Shown: positions 1 to 12,516, counted from the stretch's first letter. The stretch: 64,000 nt of DNA from Cephalopachus bancanus (GCA_027257055.1 JAPVLO010000044.1:2542001-2606000), one strand, 5' to 3'. Made by a program: numbers and translations. Notes: a model not told the origin generated them from the sequence alone.

Positions 1-99
1 CATTTTCCTAAGTAAAGTGCCTCTGACTCAAAGGCTCCATAGTACAGGACTTCATTTTGATGACATTCTAGAATAGGCAAAACCACAAGGACCAAAAAA

Positions 100-312
100 A
101 CAGACCAGTGTTTATTAGGGGTTGGGGAGGGGGCAGGGATTGTCCCAAAGCAACATAGGAGGCTGTTTTGGAGAATGATGGAAATGATTCTGGAGAGTGA
201 TGGATTGATTATGGTGGTGATCTGTCAAAAGTCACAGGACTATACACTAAAATGGGAGAATTTTATAGTATGTAAATTATACAATAAAATTACAACTTGA
301 CTTTAAAAAATG
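100..312 (+). repeat. L1M 3' end fragment
   Basis: The segment resembles the 3' untranslated end of an old mammalian L1: a 'gattatggtggtgatc' stretch, 'tcaaaagtcacaggact', 'cactaaaatgggagaatttt', then an AT-rich tail ending in 'ttaaaaaatgaaaag'. Only the terminal part is present, so it is 5' truncated and inactive. The subfamily is assigned from memory of L1M consensus sequences. Confidence 0.6.
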
Positions 313-785
313 AAAAGTAAAATAGAAATTGCTCTGCGGGCCATACAGCACAGCACTACAAGTGGAGTTGCACCCACAGCGCCGCCAGCCCTGGGCATCA
401 TGAAAGATGAGAGGGGGAGCCCGCTCCTGCTTGCCAGGAGTGGAGCAACGGTGAGGCAGGATGCTAAACCAGGTTTCTCGGTGGCAGTCCTTTTCTCTGC
501 TTTCTGTGGGTTTACACATAAGATGTCACGTGAAGCAAACAAAGATTTCCATGCTTAAAATTTTGGGGGGAAATGCAAGTGTCTTGGAAACAAAGGCAGA
601 CTTAAGTATGAAGACCTTGGTGTGTCCCCAACTCTGCCTCAGCTGCTGTATGACCTTGCATGCCCTTGCTGGGCCTTTCTGGACGTTCATGGGTGACAGC
701 ACCCCCAGAGCTCTCAAAAGCCTCAACTTCTTGCAGGTTGGGCCTCAAAGGCCTGGCAGGGAGATAAGGAACACCCGAAGGGTAA
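313..785. other. Unassigned single-copy DNA
   Basis: No repeat family, exon or RNA gene is recognised. Overlapping open frames on both strands are short and resemble no protein I know. Confidence 0.4.
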
Positions 786-1084
786 CCCGGGCTTGGTGGC
801 TCAGTCTGTAATCCCAGCACTTTGGGAGGGTGAGGTGAATGGATTGCCTGAGCCTGCGGGTTCGAGACCCACCTGGGCAACTTGGTGAGCCCTCATCTCT
901 ACAATAAATCAAAAACAAAATAATTAGCTGGGCGTGGTAGCGAGCACCTGTAGTTCCAGCTATTTGGAAGGCTGAGGCGGAAGGATCGCCGGAGCCCAGC
1001 AGGTTGAGGCTGCGGTGGCCAGGAGCGGCCACTGCACTCCAGTCTGGGTGACAGAGTGAGACTCTAACTCAAAAAAAAAAAAAA
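786..1084 (+). mobile_element. Lineage-specific Alu (full length)
   Basis: A complete dimeric Alu with a 14-base A tail. It has the shortened A box (tggctcagtctg), the B box ggttcgagacc, the linker 'ctacaataaatcaaaaac', the right-arm palindrome-like 'gtggccaggagcggccac' and the end 'gactctaactc'. These features separate it from the AluJ copies in this window. No target-site duplication is obvious. Confidence 0.93.
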
Positions 1085-1431
1085 GACTCAGGCTCTGTAG
1101 GGAAACTGAGGGCCGCCAGTTTGAGGGCAGATCTGCTATGGAAACAGCAGTAAAATCGCTCAGCAATGGCGCCTTCACTCTGCTGGACCCTGGATCCCCA
1201 TATGCTTACCACACTGCAGTTTGTAGCAAGGAATTCCCAGCCTCCTAGCCCTCTTCTTCCTGGAACCCCACAGAGCTGGTGGCAGACAAGTGCCTTCTCA
1301 GCCCTGATGTCCAAGGGCACCCAGGCCCTGTCAATAAGGCACCAGTCAAGTTGAGAGAAAAGACAGGGCCCTAGCTCCTGGCCTGGAGGATTCTGGCAGG
1401 AGAGGTGCAGAACATCCAAAGGAAAGAGATT
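1085..1431. other. Unassigned single-copy DNA
   Basis: Nothing recognisable beyond the Alu tail. Open frames on both strands lack family resemblance. Confidence 0.35.
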
Positions 1432-1530
1432 CTGTAAAATGGGGATAAGTAATATAACACCAAAGGGCTTTTGTGAGGCTTAAATGACTGGAATGTGCAG
1501 ACACATAGTTGGGGCACGGAGACAGTGGTT
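1432..1530 (+). repeat. MIR fragment
   Basis: The core 'tctgtaaaatggggataa' followed by 'gtgaggcttaaatga' matches the 3' half of a sense MIR. It is ancient and diverged. Confidence 0.65.
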
Positions 1531-1939
1531 TCCTTGTAGACACACACACATACCCATACTTAAAAGCCGTTAGCCCAGGCAACAAGTCATTCAGCTCCCT
1601 GGGAAGCTGTGCTCCTTCTCTCCTTAGCTGCTCAGTTGTGCCCAGACCTGGCAGGTAAAGAGTTGGGGTAAGAGTCGGGGGGCCAGGCTGGTCCTTTGCT
1701 GGGAACCCAGAGACAAGACATTGAGGCCAGGGAAAGAGCCAGTGGACCCAAGAAACTGAATGGAGGAACAGGGAATGAAAGAAGTAGTCATGGGAGTCTT
1801 GAAGACCAAGCCCGAGCATGGAAACTGTTGTGGCAGAGTGGATGGGATACAGGTTAAGGAGTCAGTGATTAAATAGCACACTAACAGATGCCCTTGTGTA
1901 TGTCAGCTCTGGGCCTGCATCAGCTCCTACGGGACTGTG
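1531..1939. other. Unassigned single-copy DNA
   Basis: No feature is seen other than a short (CA)-rich run near 1540. An open frame on the minus strand crosses it but has no recognisable domain. Confidence 0.35.
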
Positions 1940-2036
1940 TTTATCTCCATTTTCAGGTGGAAAAGCTGGGGCCCCACGGTTTACACACACACCCAATAAG
2001 TGGACCCGGGACACAAACCTAGGTCTCCAGAGTCAC
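1940..2036 (-). repeat. MIR fragment, antisense
   Basis: 'tctccattttcaggtggaaa' begins an antisense MIR that runs through a degenerate 'gacacaaacctaggtctcc'. It abuts a sense MIR on its right. Confidence 0.55.
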
Positions 2037-2133
2037 CTGGATTAAGATCCCAGCTCTGCCATGAACCCATTAAGGAAGATTGGGAAAGTTCTTGCTCCTG
2101 TCTGGGCCTCAGTTTCCCCACCTTGCTGATGCC
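2037..2133 (+). repeat. MIR fragment
   Basis: 'gatcccagctctgccatga', then 'ctgggcctcagtttcccca', which is the sense-strand MIR core. It lies directly beside the antisense copy at 1940-2036. Confidence 0.7.
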
Positions 2134-2799
2134 TGGAAGGCCTCCCAGGTCCCAAAGACCCAGATCCCAGAATTGCATGGTGTCCCAGCACCAGTTTCCC
2201 CTCTGCTCTGGGAAGGGCTATTCTTCCAGGAAAGCCCCAGCCATGCTTTGGCACTGACCCCCAGGCCAGCCTGCCCAGGGCAAACAGTGGCCAGAGCCTC
2301 TGCTCCTAGGAGGTCCTCCAGATAGAGCATTCGACTTTCTGGAGGAGTGACCTCATTCCTCTCACTCAGTCCATCCCCAGCTCTCCAGGCGGCTTCCTTT
2401 TCCCTGCCCCTGCAGACAAGGCCCCAGGCCCAGCTGGACCCCTGCTCCCTGCCCAGCCCTCCCTCACATCCGACCCACATGCACACTCTCCCGCAGCCCT
2501 GCAGCATCAGGAATCTGCTTCCCTTCTGGAATCTGTGTTGGCCAGGACAGCGGTAGGCAGGCCTCCAGCCCAGAGGCCCAGGGCCCCTGTGTGCCCTCTG
2601 GACCCCCCAGGGTCTGCCCAGGTTGCTTGGGAAACCATTTCAGGTCATTTGAGACAATTGGGAGACTTAGCTCTGTTTTGAGCTAAACAACAACGTGAAG
2701 CAACAAACTCCTGTCTGTCAAAGTCCATCAAGCAGGGTTCTTCTCTAGGAGGCCCGGGAGTGGGCCGGACACTTCTCAAGGGGCTGTCTTCTGTGCTGC
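2134..2799. other. Repeat-free GC-rich stretch
   Basis: I recognise no repeat or exon. The block near 2630-2710 (caattg, a 'gagctaaacaacaacg' motif) is of unique appearance but has no assigned role. Confidence 0.35.
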
Positions 2800-2960
2800 T
2801 TTTTTAATTCAGCTCCACAAATAGTTATCAAGGATGTCACTACTGCGCTGGCATGGGTGTCGGGGAGGCTGGGGGGATGAGTAAGTCATTCAGAAGAGAG
2901 AGGAACCTGACTCAGTCCCTGTCCCCAGGTATTCTGTCCTCAAAGCAAAGATATTTGATC
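2800..2960 (-). repeat. Possible L2 3' end, antisense
   Basis: 'cacaaatagttatcaagg', 'gctggcatgggtgtcgggg' and 'ctgactcagtccctgtccc' follow the order of an antisense L2 3' end (short 'attgagcacctac' and 'ccctgccctca' landmarks). Strongly diverged. Confidence 0.4.
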
Positions 2961-3670
2961 CCTGTGCTACGAATAGCCTTCCACATAGCAGCCATCTGTA
3001 TCCTGCATTTCTAAGTGGTTCTAAGGATGGAAAGACCCAAAATGCCAACAGTCACTTCCTTAGAGGAGAGAGACATTCTCCTTGTCCTTTCCCAGGACCA
3101 TGAGTAACTGTTACTTTTGAAATTGGAGAACAAAGGTTTATGGGCTTATAATATTTTATAATATGGAGATGATTTATTAACAGTGGCTATAAAAGGTATT
3201 CTGCCCATTATAAAAATTCAGACAGTAGCAAAAACAAAAACAGTAAAGAAAGTAAAAAATCACCAAAATCATGGATTGGGCAGGAATAGTCTCGTCTTTC
3301 CTTTTCTGACCCACAGCCATGTGAAGCTGCACGATCTTTGGGACCTAGCATGGCAGAAGCTCAGATGTGAGCCTCTCCCCACAGTGGGGGCTCTGGTTTC
3401 CCCTGCAGGCTCAGGCCTAGGCCAGGGGAAGCCTAGGCATGGGCTTCCCTAAGCTTGTGCTCCTTGAAACTGTGTCCCAGGGGAGACTGGGAGTTCCCAT
3501 CAAGATAGGAGGCTAGAAGTGAGGGACCATGCTCCTCTTCTCAGTGTGCTGAAAGGCAGATGTCAGCTACCATGGAGTAGTCAAATATCCCCCAAATCTG
3601 GCTTAGCGATATGATATTGCCAATTTTTAAAATGTGTTTTAGGCCAAGCAAGAACATTTTAAAAGGAAAC
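2961..3670. other. Unassigned single-copy DNA
   Basis: No feature recognised. An AT-rich part (3110-3270) precedes a GC-richer part. Confidence 0.35.
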
Positions 3671-4002
<332 letters not shown>

Positions 4003-4403
4003 TTATCATTCCTCCTCCCACCTCAGTAACAAACAGCTTTATCCCAAAGGTCACTTTCCAGCATCCCCAGCAGGTTGTTTGGAAGTGCCAACACCTAGAC
4101 AGATAGAAAGAGCAACAACCTGAGAAAGGCAGCCAGGTGATAAGGCTGGGGGAGTGGGAGGGAAGGAAGAGGGAGGGGGCAGGGACAGAGGGACAGAGGG
4201 CTAGCCCCAAGGAGGCAGGCAGCAGATCCTGGAAAGCAGGGGGAAGGGAGGACGGGCGAGTTGAGAAAGAAAAGGCTGGCCCTGCTGGGGGTGGGCCTCC
4301 GGGTGTTCCAGAAAGGGTACAAGGTGTGAAAGGGTACAGAGAGCCTGCCCAGAGATGGAGTTGTTTTCTGGAGGTTCTTTCTGAGCATAAAAGCTATATC
4401 CAG

Positions 4404-4705
4404 CCGGGCCTGGTGGCTCAGCCTGTAATCCCGCGCCTTTGGGAGGCTGAGGTGAGTGGATTGCCTGAGCCTGCGGGTTCGAGACTCGCCTGGGCAGCGA
4501 GACCTCATCTCTACAATAAAAAAAAAAAAAAATCAGCCGGGCATGGTAGCACATGCCTGTAATTCCGGCTACTCGGAAGGCTGAGGCGGAAGGATCGCCG
4601 GAGCCCAGCAGGTCAAGGCTGCGGTGGCCGGGAGCGGCCACTGCACTCCAGTCTGGGCGACAGAGTGAGACTCCAACTCAAAAAATAAAAATAAAAAAAA
4701 AATAA
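4404..4705 (+). mobile_element. Young lineage-specific Alu with 17-bp TSD
   Basis: A full-length copy of the most derived group: 'cccgcgcctttgggagg', 'gggcagcgagacc' (loss of the 'aacttgg' segment), 'aattccggctactcgg' and 'gtggccgggagcggccac'. The A box is tggctcagcctg and the B box is ggttcgagact. A perfect duplication, ataaaagctatatccag, flanks it at 4387-4403 and 4706-4722. The patterned A tail (aaataaa units) has begun to diversify. Confidence 0.96.
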
Positions 4706-4722
4706 ATAAAAGCTATATCCAG

Positions 4723-5399
4723 TCGCCAATGGGGTTTGTTCACAGGAGGAGCCAGCTGGAACCCCAGGGAGGAAGGAGGGAGGGAGAAGGGAGCAGAGCT
4801 TTCAGCGTTGCCCTGCCCTCCCTAGCCCCCTGTGGGTCCCATGGGGACGGGACTCTGAAAACCCCAGTGGCAGCCTGGCCTCCCAGGGCTGAGACCCATT
4901 CGGAGCACGTGGTAAAGCCAAGCAGATGCCAGTACCTGCTGTTCCCTCTAGCACCCTCTCTCCTTCAGCTCTCCCAGACCTCTCCTGGGGCTCCGGCCCC
5001 TTCCCCATGTGACACATCAGTCACACAAACTACAAGGGAATAGTGGGTGGTGGGAGGCAGGGCTGAGGCAAGTTGGACCTACAGAGGGGGAAACTGAGGC
5101 CAAGGAGGGAAGCCACCTCCCATGTCAACAACACATGGCTGTGCTGAAACAGTAGTATCAACAGCAGTACAGATCAGGGCCCATTGAACTCCAGTGCCCT
5201 CTCTCACTCTGGGAATGGATACTGGAGCTGAGGGAGTCTTAGATCCTATGACCCCAGGTGGGAAAGTACCAGGGACAGGAGCAAGCTGAGTGCCCCAAGG
5301 GTCATCCTGTGGGGGCACCTCCGTGTATGTGTGAGGCTCACTCACACACATGGTCAGGGTGGCTCCAGATGTGGCCGTTCAGAAGCAGTTAGGTTTTCT
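4723..5399. other. Unassigned GC-rich DNA
   Basis: No exon recognised. A short MIR-like core, 'gggggaaactgaggccaa', lies near 5086. Otherwise of unique appearance. Confidence 0.35.
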
Positions 5400-5660
5400 A
5401 TTCTTTCCAGCCCCCGTACCCCGCCCCCACCCCTCCCAGCAAATGGATAACAGGAAACAGCCAAAGCTTCTTAACTTTTCTTTAATCTTCCCCTCTCCGG
5501 CAAACTGAAAAATCAAACGATAATTGTCTGGGTGATCTCATTATTGTCAACAAAATCCCAGCCTTGAAGTCCGAATCCACTGAAACGCTGACACATTAAA
5601 CACAAAAGGCAACTGCGCTTGCATGTTGTTCAATAAATAAATAAAGCTGGCGGGAGCTCG
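5400..5660. promoter_or_regulatory. Candidate conserved enhancer-like block
   Basis: A repeat-free block switches from C-rich (cccgcccccacccc) to AT-rich high-complexity sequence. It contains two attgtc SOX-like sites (5523-5528 and 5542-5547), a second-strand acaaaa motif, and 'caataaataaataaag'. These are weak motifs that occur by chance. The call rests on the lack of repeats and texture, not on alignment. Confidence 0.25.
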
Positions 5661-7289
5661 GATAGGCCTGGCACGCGGATAGCTGGGCTGTTGGAAATGC
5701 TGGGACTGCAAGACGATCATGGGGACCCAGGAACCGTGGCATCTGGAAAAGACTAGTTCCAGGAGGTCAATGTCCCATCCTTCCTGTTTGTATCAGTGGG
5801 ACCGGCAGGAAACAGAATGCACCATCCCACGGGTGAGAATCCCAATGGAGGAAAGTTTAGCGATAGGGGAGGGAGCCAGAGGCGCCTCAGGACGAGCACC
5901 AGTGGGAAGCTGGTACTGCCACTAGTCCCAAAAGACGAGGGGACCTTGTGAGAGGGCCCTGATAGGAGCTGTGGCTTTGGGAGGAGCACTGCAACTGGCA
6001 GGGAGAGGATCAGGCTCTGCTACTCTCTCCTGCCTCCTTCTGATCTCCTGGCGGCATCTCTCTTTGGTGGGCAAGGGAATCTGGAAGATGCAAGTGTAGG
6101 GACTGAGCTCCCAGAGCATGAAGCAGGGTCTGGAGGGGCAGAGAACAGCCAGCATCCCGTGACAGTAGGACACCCCCCTGCAGCATGCAGAATCTGTGCC
6201 CCCCTCAGCTTGTGCTCGTCCAGGGATGGGAAGCTTGTCTGCATCACCACCTGCAAGCAGCCTACCCAAGTCCAAAGATTCCAAATCTCAGTTCCTGGCA
6301 AAACCAAGTCCTGGGACAGGAAAGAAGGTCATACTCACACTAGGGAACAGTCTCTATATGAAGGTCAAGAGGATGAGACTGTGGAGGGGAGGGCAGAGTT
6401 CGTGGGTAGGCCTGCTGCACCGGATGGTGGGGGGTGGGAAACACAGAACAGTAGCTGCCCCCCACTTGCTGACCTTCTCTTTACGCCTCCTGCTCTTGAT
6501 TTTTCTGCCATCTTCTCAGAATCCTAATAGCTGTCGTGACAACATGTTACCTGTCGCATACTCCAAGAGTCTGAAGCATGGTGCGGCAGGGTGTCACAAG
6601 CCCTACTCCCTGCCTTTGGCTCCAGGCTTGCAGAGACAGACTAGCCTGACCTGGAGGAGAGGGCCACTCCTCAGCCCTGGCCCAGCACTGCCTCCATGCA
6701 GGCTCAGGGCGCACAGCCCTCCCTTCCTTGCAGTCCCAGAAGCAGTGGTGGAGGAGCTGGTGGGGATGGGAAGGAGCATCAGGAGACCTGAGTCCTTACC
6801 TGCTCCTGCTGCTTCTGGTGTATGACCCAGACAAATCCTTCCCCTCCCTAGGTCTCCCTTTCCAAACTTAGAAGGAATAGGCACTTTGGTCCTCATCCCG
6901 GCCAGCCCAAGATCCCAACATGAATCAATAGACCAGGGGGGTTGTCACTCTCCTCCTCTCTGTCCACAGAGAATGGCTGAAACACCTGCCCCGTGTTTCA
7001 CCTCCCTGGAGACTTGGTGCCATTGGACTTCCCCTGACACTTGTCTGTCAAGTCACTGAATGGGCCCACGGTACTTTGTTCCCTGTCTTCTCTCCCCGCG
7101 AGGTTGCGGGAAGAAAAATGCTCACCAGGGGACCGTGGAAACAAGGCTGAAAAAGACTTCTGTGAAACGGCACACTTCTAAGGAATTAAGAAAAATATGT
7201 TGATCTTTTCATCTGTATATGCCTTGTTACCTTGAAAAGGTTCTAAACCCTTTGAGGGCAAAAAATAAAGGCAGGAGATGAATGTTTAT
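5661..7289. other. Long repeat-poor stretch, no gene recognised
   Basis: About 1.6 kb without an identifiable repeat. A 209-residue plus-strand open frame (6196-6825) and shorter overlapping frames are present. Their composition (Pro, Ser, Leu, Gly rich) and the presence of equally long antisense frames argue that GC content explains them. A pyrimidine-rich tract lies near 6940-6965. Confidence 0.4.
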
Positions 7290-7680
7290 TGAACACCACA
7301 GCGGACATCACATGTCCCCCCCCAATATCTGACTTAGTTTTCCCTCCTGGACATACAGAAAGCTGTACACCTCAGCATCCTCATTGTGAGGTGGAACTAT
7401 GTGGCTAGTTCTGACCAGCTGATCTGGAGCAGAAGTATCCTGGGTAATTCTTTAGTGCATCTCTTCCTTTGCTCCAGTGATGGAGGCTTTGAGTTGAAAT
7501 GATAGAGCCGGAATCTGATCTTCTGGAACACGTATCATATGTGGAAGAAAGCTGCCCTGGGGAGTAGTTTTGGACCAATAGCAAACTTTGTGGAAGTGGA
7601 AAGTGAACTTCTGTTGTAATAAGCCACTGAGCTACCAGGGATGTTTGTTACTGCAGCACAGCTTTGCCTGGACTATCATG
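7290..7680 (+). repeat. Possible MaLR-type LTR
   Basis: The right end, 'taataagccactgagctac' then 'gtttgttactgcagcacag', resembles the common 3' end of mammalian MaLR-like LTRs (landmarks 'aagccactgag' and 'tgttactgcagca'). The left boundary is uncertain. Confidence 0.45.
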
Positions 7681-7689
7681 TGCAGGTAT

Positions 7690-7880
7690 TTTTATATGTA
7701 TTCTTATAATGTGATGTGGACCAAATAAGAATACATTTGGTCCACACCACAACTCTAGAGGTGGGTTTTATTATTATCTCGAGTTTCCAGATAAGACAAC
7801 TGCAACTCAGACATGTTAGATAATTGGCCCAAAGTCAAGAAGACCAAGAGGCAGAGTCAGCTTTATTTGCTTCCTGAGCC
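7690..7880 (-). repeat. MIR fragment, antisense, with inverted repeats
   Basis: 'gtgggttttattattatctc', 'ccagataagacaactgcaac', then 'aattggcccaaagtcaaga' follow the order of an antisense MIR (allele-like 'attttacagatgaggaaac' and 'gcccaaggtcac' landmarks). The left part includes interleaved inverted repeats. Confidence 0.6.
7698..7745. repeat. Two interleaved perfect inverted repeats
   Basis: gtattctt (7698-7705) pairs with aagaatac (7727-7734), and gtggaccaaat (7716-7726) pairs with atttggtccac (7735-7745). The loop of the 11-bp hairpin is exactly the second arm of the 8-bp repeat. Interleaving of two exact repeats is unlikely to be accidental. Confidence 0.85.
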
Positions 7881-8965
7881 CTCGGTCGAAACAATTAGGT
7901 AGGTTCCACCACCCGGAAAGGGAGAATGTGGGAGGCAGGCATCTACATGGCCACCTCCGTGTAGAAAAGACCGTGGTCATAGTGGGGTCTTTGTTGAGTA
8001 CATTGTAATCCTTCACGTGTGGCCTTCCAGAGTCTGGGAAAAAAATGTTCCCAGCTAAAAGTAGCTACACCAAAGGGTCCCAGCCAAAGTCCAACTCAAG
8101 GTTGGCAGAATTCTCGGGTGGCTTGGAATTCCTGCTGGCCAGGGTTCCACTGGCATGGACGTGTTTACACTCGCCTCAGATTAGTTCTCCCACGCCTTCC
8201 AGAGACCCAGCCCATATTTGGGATGGAAAAGAGAAAATGATTCCCAGTAGGGATTCAAAGGCATCAGAAAAATTCCACAGGGGCTGCAGCCTTTCCATGC
8301 AGCTCAGGGCTCTGAGCAGTCACACCCCCGGTTCCTTATACCTGGACCCCGGTCCCAGCAGGGCAGCCAGGCAAGAAGGGCATGAAGCCCTCCCACATCA
8401 TTCAGCAGAAAGACCTTTCTAGAAGGAGCTTCATGAAGGCCACCACAACTCCACAGCCAGATGGAGTGCAATGAGGAAGGAAGACCTCACCATGTCTCCT
8501 GTCTGTGGTGAGTAGGCTCTTCAACCTCCCTTCAAGAAAGCTCTGTGTGACTGGACGCCTGCAGCTATGAGGAGTAGAAACCCAAATAAAAGTGTCTTCG
8601 TGAAAAGGAAAACTCCCAGAAGACCACATAGTGTGTGTCCTTTGTGTCAGGCTCAAAAGCAGGCAAAACAAAGCGATATGTCGTTTGGATGCACGTTTAT
8701 ATGTGATAAAACTGCACACAAACACAGAAGGAAATGCTAAACACAGAAGTCAGGTCGATGCTTACAAGGGGGCAGGGGCAGAAGGCAGTCAGGGCCGGAG
8801 GGAGCACACATGAAGGGGAACCACGACTGGCAGCATCTTCGCTCTTGGGTTGAGTGATGGGCTCACAGCTGTTTGTTATTTTAATAAATATACCAGTGAC
8901 ATGTCACGAATCAGGGCTTATGATTAATCCTACTTTTAAAGAGCAACTCAATAACAGCCAGCCTG
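7881..8965. other. Unassigned single-copy DNA
   Basis: No repeat or exon recognised in about 1.1 kb. 'ttattttaataaatatacc' near 8876 is AT-rich with no further sign of a gene end. Confidence 0.35.
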
Positions 8966-9170
8966 TATACACCATTTCCTGAGTGCCAGGCACTGTGGTA
9001 AGTTACTGTTATAACTCCACATATATAAATATATTGATACTTTATAGCAACCTTATGAGGCGGATCTTATTTTTTGTCCATTTTGGAGAAGAGGAAGCTG
9101 AGGCAAGAGAGCATCTTGCCCAGGATCCCACAGCTAGTCATGGCAGGCAGTTAGGCTTCAGAGACCTCCT
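8966..9170 (-). repeat. MIR, nearly complete, antisense
   Basis: 'gagtgccaggcactgtggta', 'accttatgaggcggatctta', 'ggaagctgaggcaagagagc' and 'cccacagctagtcatggc' give all landmarks of an antisense MIR in order. Confidence 0.8.
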
Positions 9171-10224
<1,054 letters not shown>

Positions 10225-12387
10225 GACCTGCAATATATCTATATCTTGATGCAAAGTTCTTCTCCCCAGCGAGGATAGTGCTGGTTTAGTGGATGTTGTC
10301 ACCCAGATTCACTGGAAAGCAGAGCCTGGGGCAAAACTCACCTGCTGATGTGCTCTTGGTAGACACAATCCCAGGGAGACAAGAGTGAGGGGAAAGAGAA
10401 GAGAGGCGCAGAAGGAAGGCATAGTGGGTTGTCCCTCAGCACTGAAGACCTGAAGGGCCCCCACTCGTAGGGGAGGAGGCAAACACCCCTCCACCCCCAC
10501 CAGCCCTCTCAGAATTGTTTTCCCAGAGGCAAGTCATCTTGTCCCAGGTCACACCCTCTTCCTGCCTTGCCCAAGCCCTCACCCCAACTCAGCACAACAG
10601 TGAAGGGCTGTCCCAGCTTCAGGGTTCCCCATCAAGATAACAGCACTACTGGCTTCTCCCTCTGCTCAGTGCTGCTCACATCCTGCCCTTCCACAGGCAG
10701 TGACCCCAAGAGTAACCCCCAGTAAACTTCCTGCGTGTTAATCTCCACTTCAGACTCAGCTTCCTGGGGATCCAGAGGGAAAGCACATTTCAAATGTGAA
10801 TATGTCCAAGCTGGCCTCAGCTTCCCAAGAAGAGCCAGCCCTGTGGAACATCTCTGCAGAGGACACACGGAAACACGACATCTCATGTTTGTCCAAGGGA
10901 GGACAAGCGAGAAGCTTCCATCCCCTGACTCTCGCTTGTCCGGGCTTGCCTCACAGGATGTTGACTCTCCTTGTTGTGTCAGCCGGCCTCTCCAGGCAGC
11001 TGCTGGGGAAGCCAGACCTCTGTGGGCACGATCAGATCAGTCTTGAAGGCTGGAGCTGCTGTTTCTCCCAGTGGGACAGTCACAATGGAGGCCACACCTA
11101 AGCCCAAGCTTTGTCTTCAGGGGAGGCTGAGACAGCCAGCTGTGTTAAGAGATGAGATGACAGCGATGACAGCCGGGCTTTACAACTACGAAAACAGCAC
11201 AAGCCATTGCTGGGGCCACTCTTGCTGGGGACAGGGCAAGGGCGGGAGCTGAGAGCACATGGGCCGTGTGGTGCTGGCTGAGGTCTGGCAAATGAGCCCA
11301 TCTGAATCTCCTCTTCTGGACTCAGAGACTGAAGGGAACATCTGTGAGCAGCAGGAACAGCGGCTAAGAGGCCATGAGGAAGAAGCTGCCCATCAGAGCC
11401 ATGAGAGCAGGGGCCTTGGGTCAGCAGAAGCTAAGACAAAGCTGAGTGAGGCAGGGAGAAACCTGATAGCACGCAGGGTGAGGCAGTGAAGCAGCCCTGC
11501 AAGGACAGCTGCTGGTGCTTGGAGTGCCCTTCCCTACTCTCAGTCTTGGGAGATTTATTGAGATACTTGGGGGGCTCCATTCCTTGTGATGGGAACAGCT
11601 TCCTGAGAAGAAGGGGAACCTACCCAGGATACCGGGGAGAGCCAGGCCCTGGACCTTGCTGGGCTATGGGGAAGACTTGCTCTGGAGAGTGCCGTGTGAA
11701 GAAGCTCTCCACGTGCTATCTGCATGCTGGCCACACAAGAGGAGGCCCTAGAAGCCAACACCATGGCAGGCAGAGTGAAGGGACGGCAGATGGAGAGCCT
11801 TCAGACCCAGCACATTGCCACCTGTGTTTCTTCTTCCATGAAAAACGACCCTTCCAGTGCTTCCCTTCTGTGACTGTTGCCGAAGTGGCAACAGCCAAAT
11901 GAAGTTCAGTCCCTCTGCCTTCTGACCAAAGCAAGAACAAAGGACATTTCAGTGCACCTTCCCACACACACAGGAAAATGTCTTTCCCTCTTTCCAAAGG
12001 GCTGAGACAGAAGGAAGTGCTCAGGCCACGCCAACCCAAAAGGATGATGGAACTCAGGTTGTGTGAGGACAGATAAAGGTCAGCGAATTGGCAGATTAGT
12101 CCAGGCTTACAGGAAGAAACAGTTCCTCTCCCCTGAATGGGCGCCGCAGGAAAAGGTTAACGGCACAGCTGTCCACGTGGGCATTCACCCCACAAAGTGG
12201 TTATCACGAGGCGAAAACTGGACTAAGATTGCAGAAAGATCCTTGAAGGGAAAGGAAAGCCAGTCTTGCCAAGTAGGGAAGGAGAGGAAGAAAAGGAAGA
12301 AAGGATGAGAAGATGCAGAAATAAAGAATTTTACATGCAACTTCCATTAAAAATTGCTAAAATGAAGGGGGAAAAAAACACCCTTCC
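10225..12387. other. Repeat-poor 2.1-kb stretch, no gene recognised
   Basis: The longest repeat-poor run in the left half. Several open frames of 70-140 codons occur on both strands, none similar to a protein I know. No splice-bounded frame with consistent codon character is visible. It ends in a purine-rich part (12240-12310). Confidence 0.4.
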
Positions 12388-12516
12388 AGTCAGGCGTGGT
12401 GATGCAAACTGGTAGTCCCAGCCACTCAGGAGACTGAGGCAGGAGGATCTCTTGAGTCCAGGAGTTCAAGTCCAGCCTGAGCAACACAGCAAGACACTGT
12501 CTCAAAAAAAAAAAAA
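12388..12516 (+). mobile_element. FLAM (free left Alu monomer)
   Basis: A single left arm, 'caggcgtggtgatgcaaact' to 'gacactgtctc', followed by its own A tail. There is no right arm. This is a fossil monomer that predates dimeric Alu. Confidence 0.8.

Noticed and set aside
4387..4722. Direct repeats as possible attachment sites or CRISPR-like spacing
   Set aside because: They are target-site duplications of an Alu; the genome is eukaryotic and there is no array.
6196..6825. 209-codon plus-strand frame
   Set aside because: No recognisable domain, many overlapping antisense frames, and composition set by GC content. No splice or promoter context.
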